Positions 1 through 9,311 of a stretch of 58,326 nucleotides of DNA are shown here, piece after piece. The DNA is from Sphingomonas sp. (lineage in GTDB: Bacteria > Pseudomonadota > Alphaproteobacteria > Sphingomonadales > Sphingomonadaceae). The first letter of the stretch is position 1. The number at the start of each line of letters is the position of its first letter. The DNA lies in contig NZ_JACDDV010000006.1 of NCBI RefSeq assembly GCF_013816785.1, positions 18,020-76,345 on the forward strand, read 5' to 3'. The position numbers and the translations under genes are program-made. The notes beneath the pieces are model-generated. The model ran no database searches, was not told the DNA's origin, and was given only the letters and a program-made list of their open reading frames with translations.

Positions 1-3
1 GCC

Positions 4-1386
4 ATGAGCCTTACCGTCGCGCTCGTCGCGATCCTGCTGATCGCCGTCGCTGCCGGTCTCTTCGCCCTCAATCGGGCGAAGGGGCTGCGCCGCGGCGGCC
101 AGCGGCTCAACAGCCTGCCCAATTACCATGCCTTCTATGTTGCGCTGTGGACCGCGCTACCGGCGTTGCTATTTCTCGCCATCTGGACCCCGGTCCAGGC
201 GAACCTCGTCAACCAGGCGGTGCTCGCCTCCCCGGCCGGCCAGAAATTGCCGGCGTTCGACATGGCGCGCGACACGATCCTCGGCGAAGCGCGCGATATC
301 GCCAGCGGTGCGATCGAAACCGGATTCAACCCCGAGTCCACTGCGCTGGCGCCGGTCTATGCGGAGGCCAGCGCCAGGTTCGCGGCGATCGGCGGCGGCA
401 TCGCCATCCTGATCGCGCTCGGAGGGGCGCTATTTGCGCTGCGCCGCGTCCGCGCCGACTTTCGCGCCCGGTCCGGGGTCGAACGCTGGGTGCATGGCTT
501 GCTGGTCGGCGCCTCGCTGATCGCCATATTGACCACGCTCGGCATCGTCCTGTCATTGATGTTCGAGAGCCTTCGGTTCTTCAACCTGGTCAGCCCGACC
601 GAATTCCTGTTCGGCACCGAATGGAGCCCACAGACCGCGCTGCGCGCCGATCAGGCCGGGTCGTCGGGTGCGTTCGGATCAATCCCGCTGTTCTGGGGCA
701 CTGCCTTCATCGGCGCGATCATCGCCATGATCGTCGCCATTCCGCTCGGCCTGATGAGCGCGATCTTCCTCACCCAATATGCGCCGTACCAGCTGCGCGC
801 CTGGCTTAAGCCGATGCTCGAGATTCTCGCCGGCGTGCCGACCGTGGTTTACGGCTATTTCGCCGCGCTGACGGTCGCACCAATTGTGCGCGACTTCGGC
901 ATTTCGATCGGCATCGAGTCCGCCAGCAGCGAGAGCGCGCTCGCGGCGGGTCTGGTGATGGGCATCATGATCATCCCGTTCGTCAGCTCGATGGCTGACG
1001 ATTCGATCGCCGCGGTGCCGCAGGCGATGCGCGATGGCAGCCTGGCCCTTGGCGCAACCCGGTCGGAAACGATCAAGAAGGTCGTCCTGCCCGCTGCCTT
1101 GCCCGGCGTGGTCGGCGGCGTCCTGCTGGCGGTCAGCCGGGCGATCGGCGAGACAATGATCGTCGTCATGGCCGCCGGCCTGGCCGCCAACCTGACCGCC
1201 AACCCGTTCGCCAGCGTGACCACCGTCACCACCCAGATCGTCCAGCTGCTAACGGGCGACCAGGAATTCGACAGCCCCAAAACCCTCGCCGCCTTTGCGC
1301 TCGGACTGGCGCTGTTCATCATCACGCTGATCCTCAACCTCATCGCGCTGCGCGTGGTGCGCAAATATCGGGAGGCTTATGAATAG
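4..1386 (+). CDS. pstC: Phosphate ABC transporter permease PstC
   Basis: One of the two inner-membrane permease subunits of the PstSCAB high-affinity phosphate importer. The 460-residue product is longer than the roughly 320 residues of enterobacterial PstC. An N-terminal membrane segment (about residues 5-23), a second around 45-65 and a large loop precede the transporter core. The core (about 215-455) carries the ABC permease loop near residue 345 (DGSLALGATRSETIKKVVLPAALPG split over the EAA region). Long PstC forms are usual in alphaproteobacteria. The ATG is three bases into the window, so the promoter and any PstS or PhoR gene lie outside. The gene overlaps pstA by 8 bases, implying one transcript. 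Confidence 0.95.
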   Translation: MSLTVALVAILLIAVAAGLFALNRAKGLRRGGQRLNSLPNYHAFYVALWTALPALLFLAIWTPVQANLVNQAVLASPAGQKLPAFDMARDTILGEARDIASGAIETGFNPESTALAPVYAEASARFAAIGGGIAILIALGGALFALRRVRADFRARSGVERWVHGLLVGASLIAILTTLGIVLSLMFESLRFFNLVSPTEFLFGTEWSPQTALRADQAGSSGAFGSIPLFWGTAFIGAIIAMIVAIPLGLMSAIFLTQYAPYQLRAWLKPMLEILAGVPTVVYGYFAALTVAPIVRDFGISIGIESASSESALAAGLVMGIMIIPFVSSMADDSIAAVPQAMRDGSLALGATRSETIKKVVLPAALPGVVGGVLLAVSRAIGETMIVVMAAGLAANLTANPFASVTTVTTQIVQLLTGDQEFDSPKTLAAFALGLALFIITLILNLIALRVVRKYREAYE

Positions 1387-2620
1387 CGCCACGCCTACCC
1401 GCTGGACTGATGGGTCGATGGAGAAGCGCGTCGCCAGGCGCTACGCCGCCGAGCGCCGCTTCAAGCTGTTCGGGCTGGCGGCCGTCGGCCTGTCGGTGGC
1501 CTTCCTCGCCTTCCTCCTCATCACCATGGTGTGGAAGGGCGCGGGCGGATTCACGCGGACCGAAATCAAACTAGCCATCGACTTCCCGCGCTCCGATCTG
1601 ATGCTCGACCCCGCGGCACTGAAGGGACCGGAGGCCGCCGAGGCGATCGGCGCGGCGGGGATTGACGGAGTCTTGGAGCAAGCTGCCACACAGCAATATG
1701 GCCAAGGCGGTAGCGACCTGTTCGGCGAAGCGAGCGCCCGCGCTCTGGAGCGGCAACTGGTCAAGGACCCGGACCTACTGGGCAGGCGCGCCGAGCTGTG
1801 GTTGCCGGCCTCGTCTAAGGCCGACGTCGCCGCCAAGCAGGAAGGCGATCCGGCGATCGAGAAGCTGGTTGCCGGGGCGCAGACCCGTCGCGTCGCCAAT
1901 CTCAATTTCCTGACCGCATCGGACGCCACCGACGCCTCGGTGGTCGGCGTGTGGGGGGCGCTCAAAGGCACCTTCCTGACGATCATGGTGACGATGCTGC
2001 TCGCTTTTCCGATTGGCGTGCTGGCCGCGCTTTATCTCGAGGAATTCGCGCCGCGGAACCGCTGGACCGACATGATCGAGGTCAGCATCAACAATCTCGC
2101 CGCGGTGCCGTCGATCATCTTCGGCCTGTTGGGCCTCGCGGTGTTCCTCAATTTCATGCACCTGCCGCGCTCAGCGCCGCTGGTCGGCGGGCTGACCCTG
2201 GCGCTGATGACCATGCCGGTGATCGTCATCGCCGGCCGTAACGCGATCACCTCGGTGCCGCCGTCGATCCGCGACGCGGCATTGGGGGTCGGCGCCTCAA
2301 AGATGCAGGTCGTGTTCCACCATGTCCTGCCGTTGGCGCTGCCCGGCATCCTGACCGGCACGATCATCGGCATGGCGCGGGCGCTGGGCGAGACCGCGCC
2401 GCTGCTGATGATCGGCATGCGCGCCTTCATCGCTTCGCCGCCCGGGGGTATCACCGACCCGTCAAGCGTCCTGCCCGTTCAGATTTTCCTCTGGTCCGAC
2501 GAGGTCGACCGCGGCTTCGTCGAGAAAACTTCGGCGGCGATTATCGTGCTGCTCATCTTCATGCTGCTGATGAACGGGCTCGCCATCTATCTCCGCAACA
2601 AATTCGAACGCCGCTGGTAG
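1379..2620 (+). CDS. pstA: Phosphate ABC transporter permease PstA
   Basis: Second permease subunit of the phosphate importer. The 413-residue product starts with a basic cytoplasmic segment and one membrane helix (about residues 32-52). A roughly 130-residue soluble, probably periplasmic, region follows (the DUF3333-type extension of alphaproteobacterial PstA). The ABC permease core runs from about 190 to the end, with the EAA loop around [20 protein letters not shown]. The start codon lies inside the end of pstC, and pstB follows after 13 bases, so the genes are co-transcribed. The N-terminal extension is absent from E. coli PstA; its role is not visible from the sequence. Confidence 0.95.
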   Translation: MNSATPTRWTDGSMEKRVARRYAAERRFKLFGLAAVGLSVAFLAFLLITMVWKGAGGFTRTEIKLAIDFPRSDLMLDPAALKGPEAAEAIGAAGIDGVLEQAATQQYGQGGSDLFGEASARALERQLVKDPDLLGRRAELWLPASSKADVAAKQEGDPAIEKLVAGAQTRRVANLNFLTASDATDASVVGVWGALKGTFLTIMVTMLLAFPIGVLAALYLEEFAPRNRWTDMIEVSINNLAAVPSIIFGLLGLAVFLNFMHLPRSAPLVGGLTLALMTMPVIVIAGRNAITSVPPSIRDAALGVGASKMQVVFHHVLPLALPGILTGTIIGMARALGETAPLLMIGMRAFIASPPGGITDPSSVLPVQIFLWSDEVDRGFVEKTSAAIIVLLIFMLLMNGLAIYLRNKFERRW

Positions 2621-2633
2621 GCTGGAAATCGAC

Positions 2634-3449
2634 ATGATCGACACTATTGTCCCCGTCCCCACCGACACTGCCGAACCGGCGATCGAGGATCGCTCGCCCA
2701 AGATGACGGCGCGCAATGTCCGCGTATCCTATGGCGGCAAGGAGGCGTTGAAGGGCGTCGGCATCGACATTCACGACGACCGGGTGACCGCATTCATCGG
2801 CCCCTCGGGTTGCGGCAAGTCGACCTTCCTCAGGTGTCTCAACCGAATGAACGACACGATTCCCGGCGCGCGCGTCACCGGCCAGATCGAGCTCGATGGG
2901 CAGGACATCAACTCCTCGGCGATGGACGTCGTCCAACTGCGCGCGCGGGTCGGGATGGTGTTCCAGAAGCCCAACCCCTTCCCCAAATCCATCTATGAGA
3001 ATGTCGCGTACGGCCCGCGCATTCATGGCCTCGCCCAGGGCAAAGCGGAGCTTGACGCGATCGTCGAGAAATCGCTGAAGCGCGCCGGCCTGTGGGAAGA
3101 AGCCAAGGACCGGTTGCAGGAAAGCGGCACGGCGCTGTCGGGCGGTCAGCAGCAGCGGCTGTGCATCGCCCGCGCCATCGCCGTTGATCCCGAAGTGATT
3201 TTGATGGACGAGCCCTGCTCGGCGCTCGATCCGATCGCCACCGCGAAAATCGAGGAGCTGATCCACGAGCTGCGCGGCCGCTATGCGATAACGATCGTGA
3301 CGCACAATATGCAGCAGGCCGCGCGCGTCAGTCAGCGGACCGCATTCTTCCATCTCGGCGAGATGGTCGAATATGGCAAAACCTCGGAAATCTTTACGAA
3401 CCCGCGCGAGCAGCGCACCCAGGATTATATTACCGGCCGCTACGGCTGA
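2634..3449 (+). CDS. pstB: Phosphate ABC transporter ATP-binding protein PstB
   Basis: The ATPase that drives phosphate import through PstC/PstA. The 271-residue product has Walker A (GPSGCGKST, about residues 58-66), the Q-loop, the ABC signature SGGQQQR, Walker B ([13 protein letters not shown]) and the H-loop ([13 protein letters not shown]). The [16 protein letters not shown] segment and the signature context are characteristic of PstB rather than other ABC ATPases. An N-terminal tail of about 22 residues precedes the conserved domain, so a start a few codons downstream is possible. It sits 13 bases after pstA and 14 bases before phoU. Confidence 0.96.
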   Translation: MIDTIVPVPTDTAEPAIEDRSPKMTARNVRVSYGGKEALKGVGIDIHDDRVTAFIGPSGCGKSTFLRCLNRMNDTIPGARVTGQIELDGQDINSSAMDVVQLRARVGMVFQKPNPFPKSIYENVAYGPRIHGLAQGKAELDAIVEKSLKRAGLWEEAKDRLQESGTALSGGQQQRLCIARAIAVDPEVILMDEPCSALDPIATAKIEELIHELRGRYAITIVTHNMQQAARVSQRTAFFHLGEMVEYGKTSEIFTNPREQRTQDYITGRYG

Positions 3450-3463
3450 TCGGAGCAACGGAC

Positions 3464-4162
3464 ATGGCGACCACCAGCGGACATACGATCAAGGCATTTG
3501 ACGAGGATCTCGACCGGCTGCGCGCGCTCATCAGCCAGATGGGCGGGCTGGCCGAGCATGCCATCCGCGAGTCGATGCGCTGCCTCGTCCAGCGCGATCT
3601 CGAAGGCGCCGAGCGCGTGGTCGAAAATGACAAGAAGCTCGACGCGCTCGAGATCGAGACCGAGAAGCGCGCCGTGCGGCTGATCGCCTTGCGCGCCCCG
3701 ATGGCCGGCGATTTGCGCGATGTCGTCGCGGCGATGAAAATTTCGAGCGTGGTTGAGCGGATCGGCGACTATGCCAAGAACATTTCCAAACGCGTCCCGC
3801 TGCTCGAGAATGTCGGCAACATCGAGCCATTGTCGTTGCTGCCCGAAATGGCGCGCATCGCCACCGAGATGGTCCATGATGTCTTGAACGCCTTCGTCGA
3901 GCGCGATGCCGATGCGGCGGTGCGGGTGGTCGAGCGCGACCGGGCGGTCGACGATTTCTACAACAGCATCTTCCGCACACTCCTCACCTTCATGATGGAA
4001 AACCCCAACAACATCGGGCAGTCGACGCATCTGCTGTTCATCGCCAAAAATGTCGAACGGGTCGGCGATCACGCCACCAACATCGCCGAAATGGTCTATT
4101 ACGCCGCCACCGGACAGCACCTCGCCGACCGTCCGCGCGGCGAAGACCTGTACAAGGCCTAG
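3464..4162 (+). CDS. phoU: Phosphate signalling complex protein PhoU
   Basis: Negative regulator linking Pst transporter activity to the PhoR/PhoB two-component system. The 232-residue product is the normal length and shows the two PhoU helical-bundle repeats. Each carries the acidic metal-binding helix motif: ERIGDYAKNIS in the first half and ERVGDHATNIAE in the second. It acts in the cytoplasm at the membrane. ATG start preceded by GGAGCAACGGAC. The phoB start codon lies 4 bases after its stop. Confidence 0.95.
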   Translation: MATTSGHTIKAFDEDLDRLRALISQMGGLAEHAIRESMRCLVQRDLEGAERVVENDKKLDALEIETEKRAVRLIALRAPMAGDLRDVVAAMKISSVVERIGDYAKNISKRVPLLENVGNIEPLSLLPEMARIATEMVHDVLNAFVERDADAAVRVVERDRAVDDFYNSIFRTLLTFMMENPNNIGQSTHLLFIAKNVERVGDHATNIAEMVYYAATGQHLADRPRGEDLYKA

Positions 4163-4166
4163 GGCG

Positions 4167-4856
4167 GTGGCTTCCAAACGCCTCCTGCTGGTTGAGGATG
4201 ACCGCGCGTTGGCCGAACTGGTCGCGTTCCATTTCGATCGCGCCGGCTATGCGGTCACCCGCACCGGCGACGGCGAGGAAGCGCTGATCCTGGCCGATGA
4301 AATCAAGCCCGACCTGGTCCTGCTCGACTGGATGATCGAGGGAATCAGCGGGATCGAGGTGTGCCGCCGCCTGCGCCGCCGCGGGGCGACCGCAAACGTG
4401 CCGATCATCATGCTCACCGCGCGCGGCGAGGAAGACGACCGCATTCGCGGGCTGGAAACGGGCGCCGACGATTATATGACCAAGCCGTTCAGTCCCAAGG
4501 AATTGGTCGCGCGCGCCGGCGCAGTGCTGCGCAGGGTCCGCCCCGCGCTTGCGGCCGAGGGGTTGAGCTATGCCGGGGTCGACATGGACCTTGTCGCACA
4601 TCGGGTGAAACGCGACGGTGGTGCGGTTCAGCTCGGGCCGACCGAATATCGACTGTTGCGCCATTTCCTCGAAAACCCGGGCCGTGTCTTTTCGCGCCAG
4701 CAATTGCTCGAAACCGTTTGGCCGCACAGCGAGGACATCGAGCTCAGAACAGTCGACGTCCATATCCGCCGATTGCGCATGGCGCTCGGCGAGCCGGACA
4801 TCGTGCGAACTGTGCGCAGCGCGGGCTATGCGTTGGATGCCGAAGGGGTTGCCTAA
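4167..4856 (+). CDS. phoB: Phosphate regulon response regulator PhoB
   Basis: OmpR-family transcription factor activating phosphate-starvation genes after phosphorylation by PhoR. I chose the GTG at 4167, which gives VASKRLLLVEDD at the N-terminus. The frame stays open further upstream inside phoU but that part does not match the family. The 229-residue product has a receiver domain (acidic EDD pair near residue 10, phospho-acceptor Asp in LVLLDWMIEG, conserved Lys in MTKPFSPKE). A winged-helix DNA-binding domain follows (about 130-227, with RTVDVHIRRLR). No histidine kinase is in the window. Confidence 0.94.
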   Translation: MASKRLLLVEDDRALAELVAFHFDRAGYAVTRTGDGEEALILADEIKPDLVLLDWMIEGISGIEVCRRLRRRGATANVPIIMLTARGEEDDRIRGLETGADDYMTKPFSPKELVARAGAVLRRVRPALAAEGLSYAGVDMDLVAHRVKRDGGAVQLGPTEYRLLRHFLENPGRVFSRQQLLETVWPHSEDIELRTVDVHIRRLRMALGEPDIVRTVRSAGYALDAEGVA

Positions 4857-4886
4857 GCCCCTCTCCTCGCCCCAATAGCCCACCCC

Positions 4887-5627
4887 ATGGCACGCAAGAA
4901 CAAGGGCAAGGGGGGCGGCAATCCTAATCGACCCCGATTCTGGGGCAAACACGCGGTGGCGGCGGCGCTCGACAATCCCGATCGCACGGTGTTCAAAGCT
5001 TGGTCGACCCGCGAAGCCGCGGAGTTTATGAACTTTCCCAAGGAAATGCCGGTGGTCCTTGCGGACGTCGCCGATCTGGGCCGCATGGTGCCCGGCGACA
5101 CGCCGCACCAAGGCGTGGTGGTCGAGGTCGAGCCGCTGGAGGATATCTGGCTGGCCGACCTGCTGGCTGGCGCGCCCGAACGCGCGGTGCTGCTGGTGCT
5201 CGACCAGGTCACCGACCCGCACAATGTCGGCGCCATCCTGCGTTCCGCCGCCGCGTTCGGGGCGATCGGCATCGTCACACAGGACCGCCACGCGCCGCCC
5301 GAAGGCGGGGCGCTGGCAAAAGCGGCGTCGGGCGCGTTGGAGCGGGTGCCGTGGGCGCGGGTGGTCAATTTGGCTCGCGCGCTGGAGGAAATAGCCGAAG
5401 CGGGTTTTTGGCGGATCGGGCTGGCGGGCGAAGCGCCGATGGAACTGAAGGAGGCGCTCGGCCCCCCGCGGATCGCGCTTGTGCTCGGCGCCGAAGGCCC
5501 GGGCATGCGCCACAATGTCCGCGAACATACCGACGCGCTGGCCAGGCTGCCGATTTCGGACGCGGTCGAAAGTTTGAACGTTTCCAACGCCGCCGCGGTG
5601 GCGCTTTACGCGGCGAGCGTCGCCTAA
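4887..5627 (+). CDS. rlmB: 23S rRNA 2'-O-methyltransferase, TrmH/RlmB family
   Basis: SpoU-family enzyme that 2'-O-methylates a guanosine of 23S rRNA (G2251 in E. coli RlmB). The 246-residue product has a basic, glycine-rich N-terminus and a substrate-binding domain (about residues 20-95). The SPOUT methyltransferase domain shows all three motifs: NVGAILRSA, VLGAEGPGM and LPISDAVESLNVSNAAAVALY. Lys- and Gly-rich tails of this kind are common in alphaproteobacterial members. The stop codon shares its last A with the next ATG, so the two genes are probably co-transcribed. The family is certain; the exact rRNA target is inferred. Confidence 0.9.
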   Translation: MARKNKGKGGGNPNRPRFWGKHAVAAALDNPDRTVFKAWSTREAAEFMNFPKEMPVVLADVADLGRMVPGDTPHQGVVVEVEPLEDIWLADLLAGAPERAVLLVLDQVTDPHNVGAILRSAAAFGAIGIVTQDRHAPPEGGALAKAASGALERVPWARVVNLARALEEIAEAGFWRIGLAGEAPMELKEALGPPRIALVLGAEGPGMRHNVREHTDALARLPISDAVESLNVSNAAAVALYAASVA

Positions 5628-6250
5628 TGGTCCGCACCGCGCAAAGCCTCAACGCCAGCCTCGATGCGTTGGCCAAACGAGAAAAGGCGTTTAAACGGGT
5701 GCTGAAAAGCCACGGCCGGCCCGAGCCTCGCCTTAGCGAGCCGGGCGTCGAGACGCTGCTCCGGACTATCGTCGGCCAACAGGTTAGTGTCGCCGCCGCG
5801 CGGTCGATGTGGAACAAGTTGATCGCCAAATATGGCCAGCCGGTCGATCTCGCCGCGCTCATCGAGGCGAGCGACGAGCAATTGCGCGAGGCCGGCCTGT
5901 CGCGGCAGAAGGCGAGCTATACGAGGAGCCTCGCGGGACTCGTCCTGTCGGGCGAGCTCGACCTCGCGCATTTACCCGAGGACGACGAGGAAGCGATTGC
6001 GCTTTTGATCAGAATCAAGGGGATTGGCCGCTGGTCGGCGGAAATCTATCTGCTGTTCGCCGAAGCGCGCGACGACATCTGGCCGGCGGGCGATCTCGCC
6101 GTGCAGATCGAGATCGGGCGGCTGCTCGGCCTCGACGAACGGCCTTCAGAAAAGCAGCTCCGCGAGCTGGCCGAGGCCTGGCGGCCTCATCGCGGCGCTG
6201 CAGCCGTGCTAGCCTGGCATAGCTATAACAGCATCGGCACGGCGCTCTAG
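5627..6250 (+). CDS. DNA-3-methyladenine glycosylase II-like (AlkA/HhH-GPD)
   Basis: Base-excision repair glycosylase removing alkylated purines. The start is taken at the ATG overlapping the rlmB stop (TAATG), giving 207 residues. Upstream in-frame sequence belongs to rlmB in another frame. The HhH-GPD fold is recognised by LLRTIVGQQVSVAAARSMW near residues 43-61, the helix-hairpin-helix IKGIGRWSAEIYLLFA (about 127-142) and the catalytic aspartate in WPAGDLAVQ (about 150-158). It lacks the N-terminal TBP-like domain of E. coli AlkA, as do many bacterial homologues. Confidence 0.88.
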   Translation: MVRTAQSLNASLDALAKREKAFKRVLKSHGRPEPRLSEPGVETLLRTIVGQQVSVAAARSMWNKLIAKYGQPVDLAALIEASDEQLREAGLSRQKASYTRSLAGLVLSGELDLAHLPEDDEEAIALLIRIKGIGRWSAEIYLLFAEARDDIWPAGDLAVQIEIGRLLGLDERPSEKQLRELAEAWRPHRGAAAVLAWHSYNSIGTAL

Positions 6251-6251
6251 C

Positions 6252-7505
6252 CTAACGCGACAGCCCCATGCTGTGGGCGCGGGTGCTGAGCCCGCGAAAG
6301 ATGCGCGGGCCGAGGTCAAGGCGGAACGGCGCGAGCTTTTCATCCTCATCGCCGCCGCGCCCAACGAGGAAGCTGGCCGATGCCTGGCCTTCACCGGCGG
6401 ACGAGCGGAAATGGACGTTGAAGGCCACCATCGGAACGAACAGGCGACGTCCCTCGACCTCGAAGTCGCGGACCTGATCGAGCGGCAGTCGCACCGCGCT
6501 TTTCAGGCTAACCCGGCCGAGCGGCGGGATTGCCGCCATGCGGTCGCCGGGACCTGCAGGCTGCTGAAAGAAGATGCCGATTTCCTCGTCCTGTGCGGCA
6601 TGAGCCGAAACCAGCTTGGCCTCGACCAGCACGTCGCGCGCGGGGGCGGAGCCGGCGTTGATGATCAGCATGTCATATTGAAGCATCACCTCGTGCTCGG
6701 TGACCACCGCCCGGTCGGGGGTGAACTGGACGCTGAGCTCGGGTTTGAGCCGGGTGGAGGTGATCAAACCGTCGCCGGCCGGGGGCGGAACGGGCACCGC
6801 GCGCGGCGGGATTGGATGATTGGCGGGGATGGGAGCAGGCGCGGGCGGAACCTTGCGCGGCAAGTCCGCAGCGGCGTCGGGCTGCGGTCCGGCAAACGCC
6901 AGCCGGCCGAAATCGGCGTAGCGGTCCCGCCGCGCGCGTCGATCCCGGAGCAAATAGAAAATACCGCCGGCCAGCGCGATCAGCGCGATGATCCACGGCC
7001 AGGTCGGGAACCCGCTTGGCGGTGACGCGGGCAGCGCGTCGTCCGCGGGCGGGGCCGTTACATCGAATGACGGCTGAGTGACCGCGCCGGGGGTGGGTCC
7101 GGAAAGGTCTTGCAGGCGCGAGGCCGGGGTCGCCGCGGGAAGCGTCGCATTGCCACGGGTGCGCGATGACTGGGCCGCTGCGGGCGGACGTGTCAGCGCT
7201 GGGCCGACCTGCGACACGGTGCCAGGTGAGACCGTCGATGGGGCGGCCCTCACTGGTCGCGCGGTGGGCGCAGGCTGGCCGGTCGCGGCCGTCGACGGCG
7301 TGTCGGCGCGGCGAGTGACGGTTCCGTTCAGCGTGAAGTTGCGCAATTGCGCTGGGCCAACGGTCTCGGCGGAGGGCGGCGGGGCGGCCGTGACGTCGAT
7401 CGGCGCATCGGTATTCTGTGCCCAGGCCGGGGCCGCGAGCGCGATCATCGATGCGGCGGTGGCGCTTCGGAAATTGGTCATCGTCATGCGGCGCAATGCC
7501 GTCAT
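6252..7505 (-). CDS. Signal-peptide membrane protein with Pro/Ala-rich linker, function unknown
   Basis: I do not recognise a characterised family. The 417-residue product has a signal peptide (about residues 1-29, ending APAWA) and a long Pro/Ala/Thr-rich, probably unstructured stretch to about residue 160. One membrane helix follows (about 168-187), then RDRRARR, then a C-terminal domain (about 235-400) of beta-strand character (VTEHEVMLQYDMLIINAG..APARDVLVEAKL). That region looks like an immunoglobulin-like or CARDB-like fold. The topology suggests a periplasmic linker and a cytoplasmic C-terminal domain. A GGCGGGGAA Shine-Dalgarno sequence supports the ATG at 7505. It runs convergent to the glycosylase gene with one base between them. 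Confidence 0.75.
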   Translation of the reverse strand: MTALRRMTMTNFRSATAASMIALAAPAWAQNTDAPIDVTAAPPPSAETVGPAQLRNFTLNGTVTRRADTPSTAATGQPAPTARPVRAAPSTVSPGTVSQVGPALTRPPAAAQSSRTRGNATLPAATPASRLQDLSGPTPGAVTQPSFDVTAPPADDALPASPPSGFPTWPWIIALIALAGGIFYLLRDRRARRDRYADFGRLAFAGPQPDAAADLPRKVPPAPAPIPANHPIPPRAVPVPPPAGDGLITSTRLKPELSVQFTPDRAVVTEHEVMLQYDMLIINAGSAPARDVLVEAKLVSAHAAQDEEIGIFFQQPAGPGDRMAAIPPLGRVSLKSAVRLPLDQVRDFEVEGRRLFVPMVAFNVHFRSSAGEGQASASFLVGRGGDEDEKLAPFRLDLGPRIFRGLSTRAHSMGLSR

Positions 7506-7520
7506 TTCCCCGCCCTGTCT

Positions 7521-7572
7521 GCCCTAAAGAAAAAGAAAGGCGCGCGCATCAGCCCCCGCGACGCACGCGCCT
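7521..7572 (-). terminator. Rho-independent terminator after the pirin gene
   Basis: Read on the minus strand, a GC-rich hairpin (arms about 7562-7572 and 7538-7548, roughly 9 of 11 pairs) is followed by a T-rich run (TTTCTTTTTCTTT). This is the position expected for termination of the pirin transcript before the next minus-strand gene. Confidence 0.7.
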
Positions 7573-7622
7573 CCACGCCCGCTTTTGCCTCGCAAGCCGC
7601 GCGAAGACAAGAGCTTGCATGC

Positions 7623-8314
7623 TTAGTGTTCGTCGACCAGCACCAGTTCCGCGTCGGAGACGGCTTCGATTGTGATGTGGGTCTCGCCGGTGATGGCGAC
7701 CCCATCGCCGCCGCTCGCCTCGATTCCGTTTACCTTCACGGCGGCCGACGGCACTAGATACAGATGGCGCTGGGGGTCGCCAACGTAGGCGAGGCTGGCC
7801 CCAGCTTTCAGCGTCGCGCCGAGTAACCGCGCGTCGGCATTGATCGATAGGGCGCCGTCGTCGGCATTGCCGCTGGCGAGCAATTGGAAGCTGCCTTCGC
7901 GAGCCCCTTTCGGGAACGGCATCATACCCCAGGCAGCTCCACCCCGGGCCGATCGGTTTCGACCCAGATCTGGAACAGCGTCGTCGGCTCGTCCTCCAAA
8001 TTATATTCGGCGTGGGTGACGCCGGATCCGGCGCTCATCACCTGGACGTCGCCGGCCGGCGTGCGGCCCTTGTTGCCGAGCGAATCCTGGTGGGTGATCG
8101 CGCCGGTGCGAACATAGGTGATAATTTCCATGTCGCGGTGCGGATGCGGCGGAAAGCCGCTTTTCGCCGCGATGCGGTCGTCGTTCCACACACGGATCGC
8201 GCCCCAGCCTGTGCGGGCCGGGTCGTGATAGTCGGCGAAGCTGAAATGGTGACGGGCGTCGAGCCAGCCATGGTCGGCGTGGCCGAGCGAAGCAAAGGGA
8301 CGAATGTCGATCAT
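7623..8314 (-). pseudogene. Pirin family protein, reading frame broken in two
   Basis: Pirins are bicupin proteins of about 230 residues, some with quercetinase activity. Here the family is split into two frames. Residues 1-130 (7922-8314) carry the N-terminal cupin with the metal-site motif HPHRDMEIITY and end in RPGVELPGV-stop. A second frame (7623-7925) begins MMPFPKGAREG and contains the C-terminal cupin. Adding one base near the junction (about 7930) restores the usual continuation AWGMMPFPKG, so a single-base deletion or sequencing error is the simplest explanation. Alternatively, the ATGA overlap at 7922-7925 could couple translation of two half-proteins. It lies downstream of the carbonic-anhydrase-like gene on the same strand. 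Confidence 0.8.
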
Positions 8315-8351
8315 GGCCGCAAAATGGCCCCTGGCGCCAAGCCTTCAAGTG

Positions 8352-8876
8352 TCAAGCATGTAACCGTAGTCTGGCGGCGTAAGCGGAGGCTTTTTCGGCA
8401 TAATGGGCGGCCGACAGGCGCAGCATCGCCACCTGCTGCTCGTCCAGCATACGCACCACCCGCGCCGGGGCGCCGACGATCAGGCTGCGCGGCTCGAACA
8501 TTTTGCCTTCGCTGACCAGCGCCCCGGCGCCGACGATGCACTGCGCGCCGATCACCGCCCCGTTCAAGATGCGTGCGCCCATGCCGATCAGCGCCTCGTC
8601 ATGGACCGTGCAGCCATGGAGGATCGCCTGGTGTCCGATGGTAACCCTCGCGCCGATGGTCAGCGGCGCATCGGGGTCGCTGTGGCCGATCGCGCCATCC
8701 TGGAAATTGCTGTCTTCGCCAATCAGGATCGGCGTGTTGTCGGCGCGGATTACCGCCCCGAACCACACCGACGCGCGCGGCCCCAGGCGGACATCGCCGA
8801 TCAGGTCGGCCGATGGCGCGACCCAAGCGCTGGCGTCGATCGAGGGAACATGGTGGTCGAGCGCGTAAAGCGGCAT
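8352..8876 (-). CDS. Gamma carbonic anhydrase family protein (YrdA/CaiE-like)
   Basis: Left-handed beta-helix trimeric protein of the gamma carbonic anhydrase/hexapeptide transferase superfamily. The 174-residue product matches family length. It shows the hexapeptide repeats and three candidate zinc-ligand histidines: one in NFQDGAIGH and two in TIGHQAILHGC. Many such proteins are metal-binding with unproven carbonic anhydrase activity, so only the family is firm. The ATG at 8876 fits the common N-terminus MPLYALDHHVP. Same strand as the pirin gene, 37 bases upstream of it, so co-transcription is likely. Confidence 0.88.
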   Translation of the reverse strand: MPLYALDHHVPSIDASAWVAPSADLIGDVRLGPRASVWFGAVIRADNTPILIGEDSNFQDGAIGHSDPDAPLTIGARVTIGHQAILHGCTVHDEALIGMGARILNGAVIGAQCIVGAGALVSEGKMFEPRSLIVGAPARVVRMLDEQQVAMLRLSAAHYAEKASAYAARLRLHA

Positions 8877-8949
8877 GGCAAGGAGGCTAATCCGAAATGG
8901 ATGAAACGTCGATGTATCGCGTCCGGAAAGCCGCGTACCGGCGGTCGCA

Positions 8950-9279
8950 ATGGCCTACGGCAGGGGACAAGATTTGCGCGACAGCATCGTTCCACGCCGG
9001 GCGGAGCGGATGCCCCTTCGTGCCGACGTCGACTTGCGCCGCGCCGGCGACCATCGCTATCGCGTCAATATCCTCGACTTCTCGCCAGCGGGGTGCCGCA
9101 TCGAGCTGCCCGAACGTGTGCTCTTGCAGGAAATCATCTGGGTCTCGCTGCCGGGCATCGAGACGCTCGAAGCGCGGGTTCAGTGGGTCAAGGACTGGGT
9201 CGCGGGCGTCGAATTCACTAGGCCGTTGCACCCGGCCGTGTTCGACATGGTGGCGCGCCGGATGAAAAGAGACGCTTGA
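8950..9279 (+). CDS. PilZ domain protein
   Basis: Small single-domain protein likely to bind cyclic di-GMP. The 109-residue product carries the two PilZ signatures: an Arg-rich RxxxR segment (PRRAERMPLR, about residues 15-24) and the (D/N)xSxxG motif in LDFSPAGCRIELP (about 42-54). Hydrophobic strands completing a beta barrel follow. It has no signal peptide or other domain, so it probably works as a stand-alone cytoplasmic adaptor. It is divergent from the carbonic-anhydrase-like gene with a 73-base gap. The start codon is not supported by a clear ribosome site. Confidence 0.82.
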   Translation: MAYGRGQDLRDSIVPRRAERMPLRADVDLRRAGDHRYRVNILDFSPAGCRIELPERVLLQEIIWVSLPGIETLEARVQWVKDWVAGVEFTRPLHPAVFDMVARRMKRDA

Positions 9280-9311
9280 GCTCGGCAAACCCGCTCATTT
9301 GTGCATTCACT

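Noticed and set aside
2559-3458. A 299-codon minus-strand open frame opposite pstB
   Set aside because: Antisense shadow; pstB is unambiguous on the plus strand.
4038-5528. A 496-codon minus-strand open frame opposite phoB and rlmB
   Set aside because: Translation is rich in Arg, His and Gln with no family pattern, and it lies wholly antisense to two well-supported genes; long antisense frames are common at this GC content.
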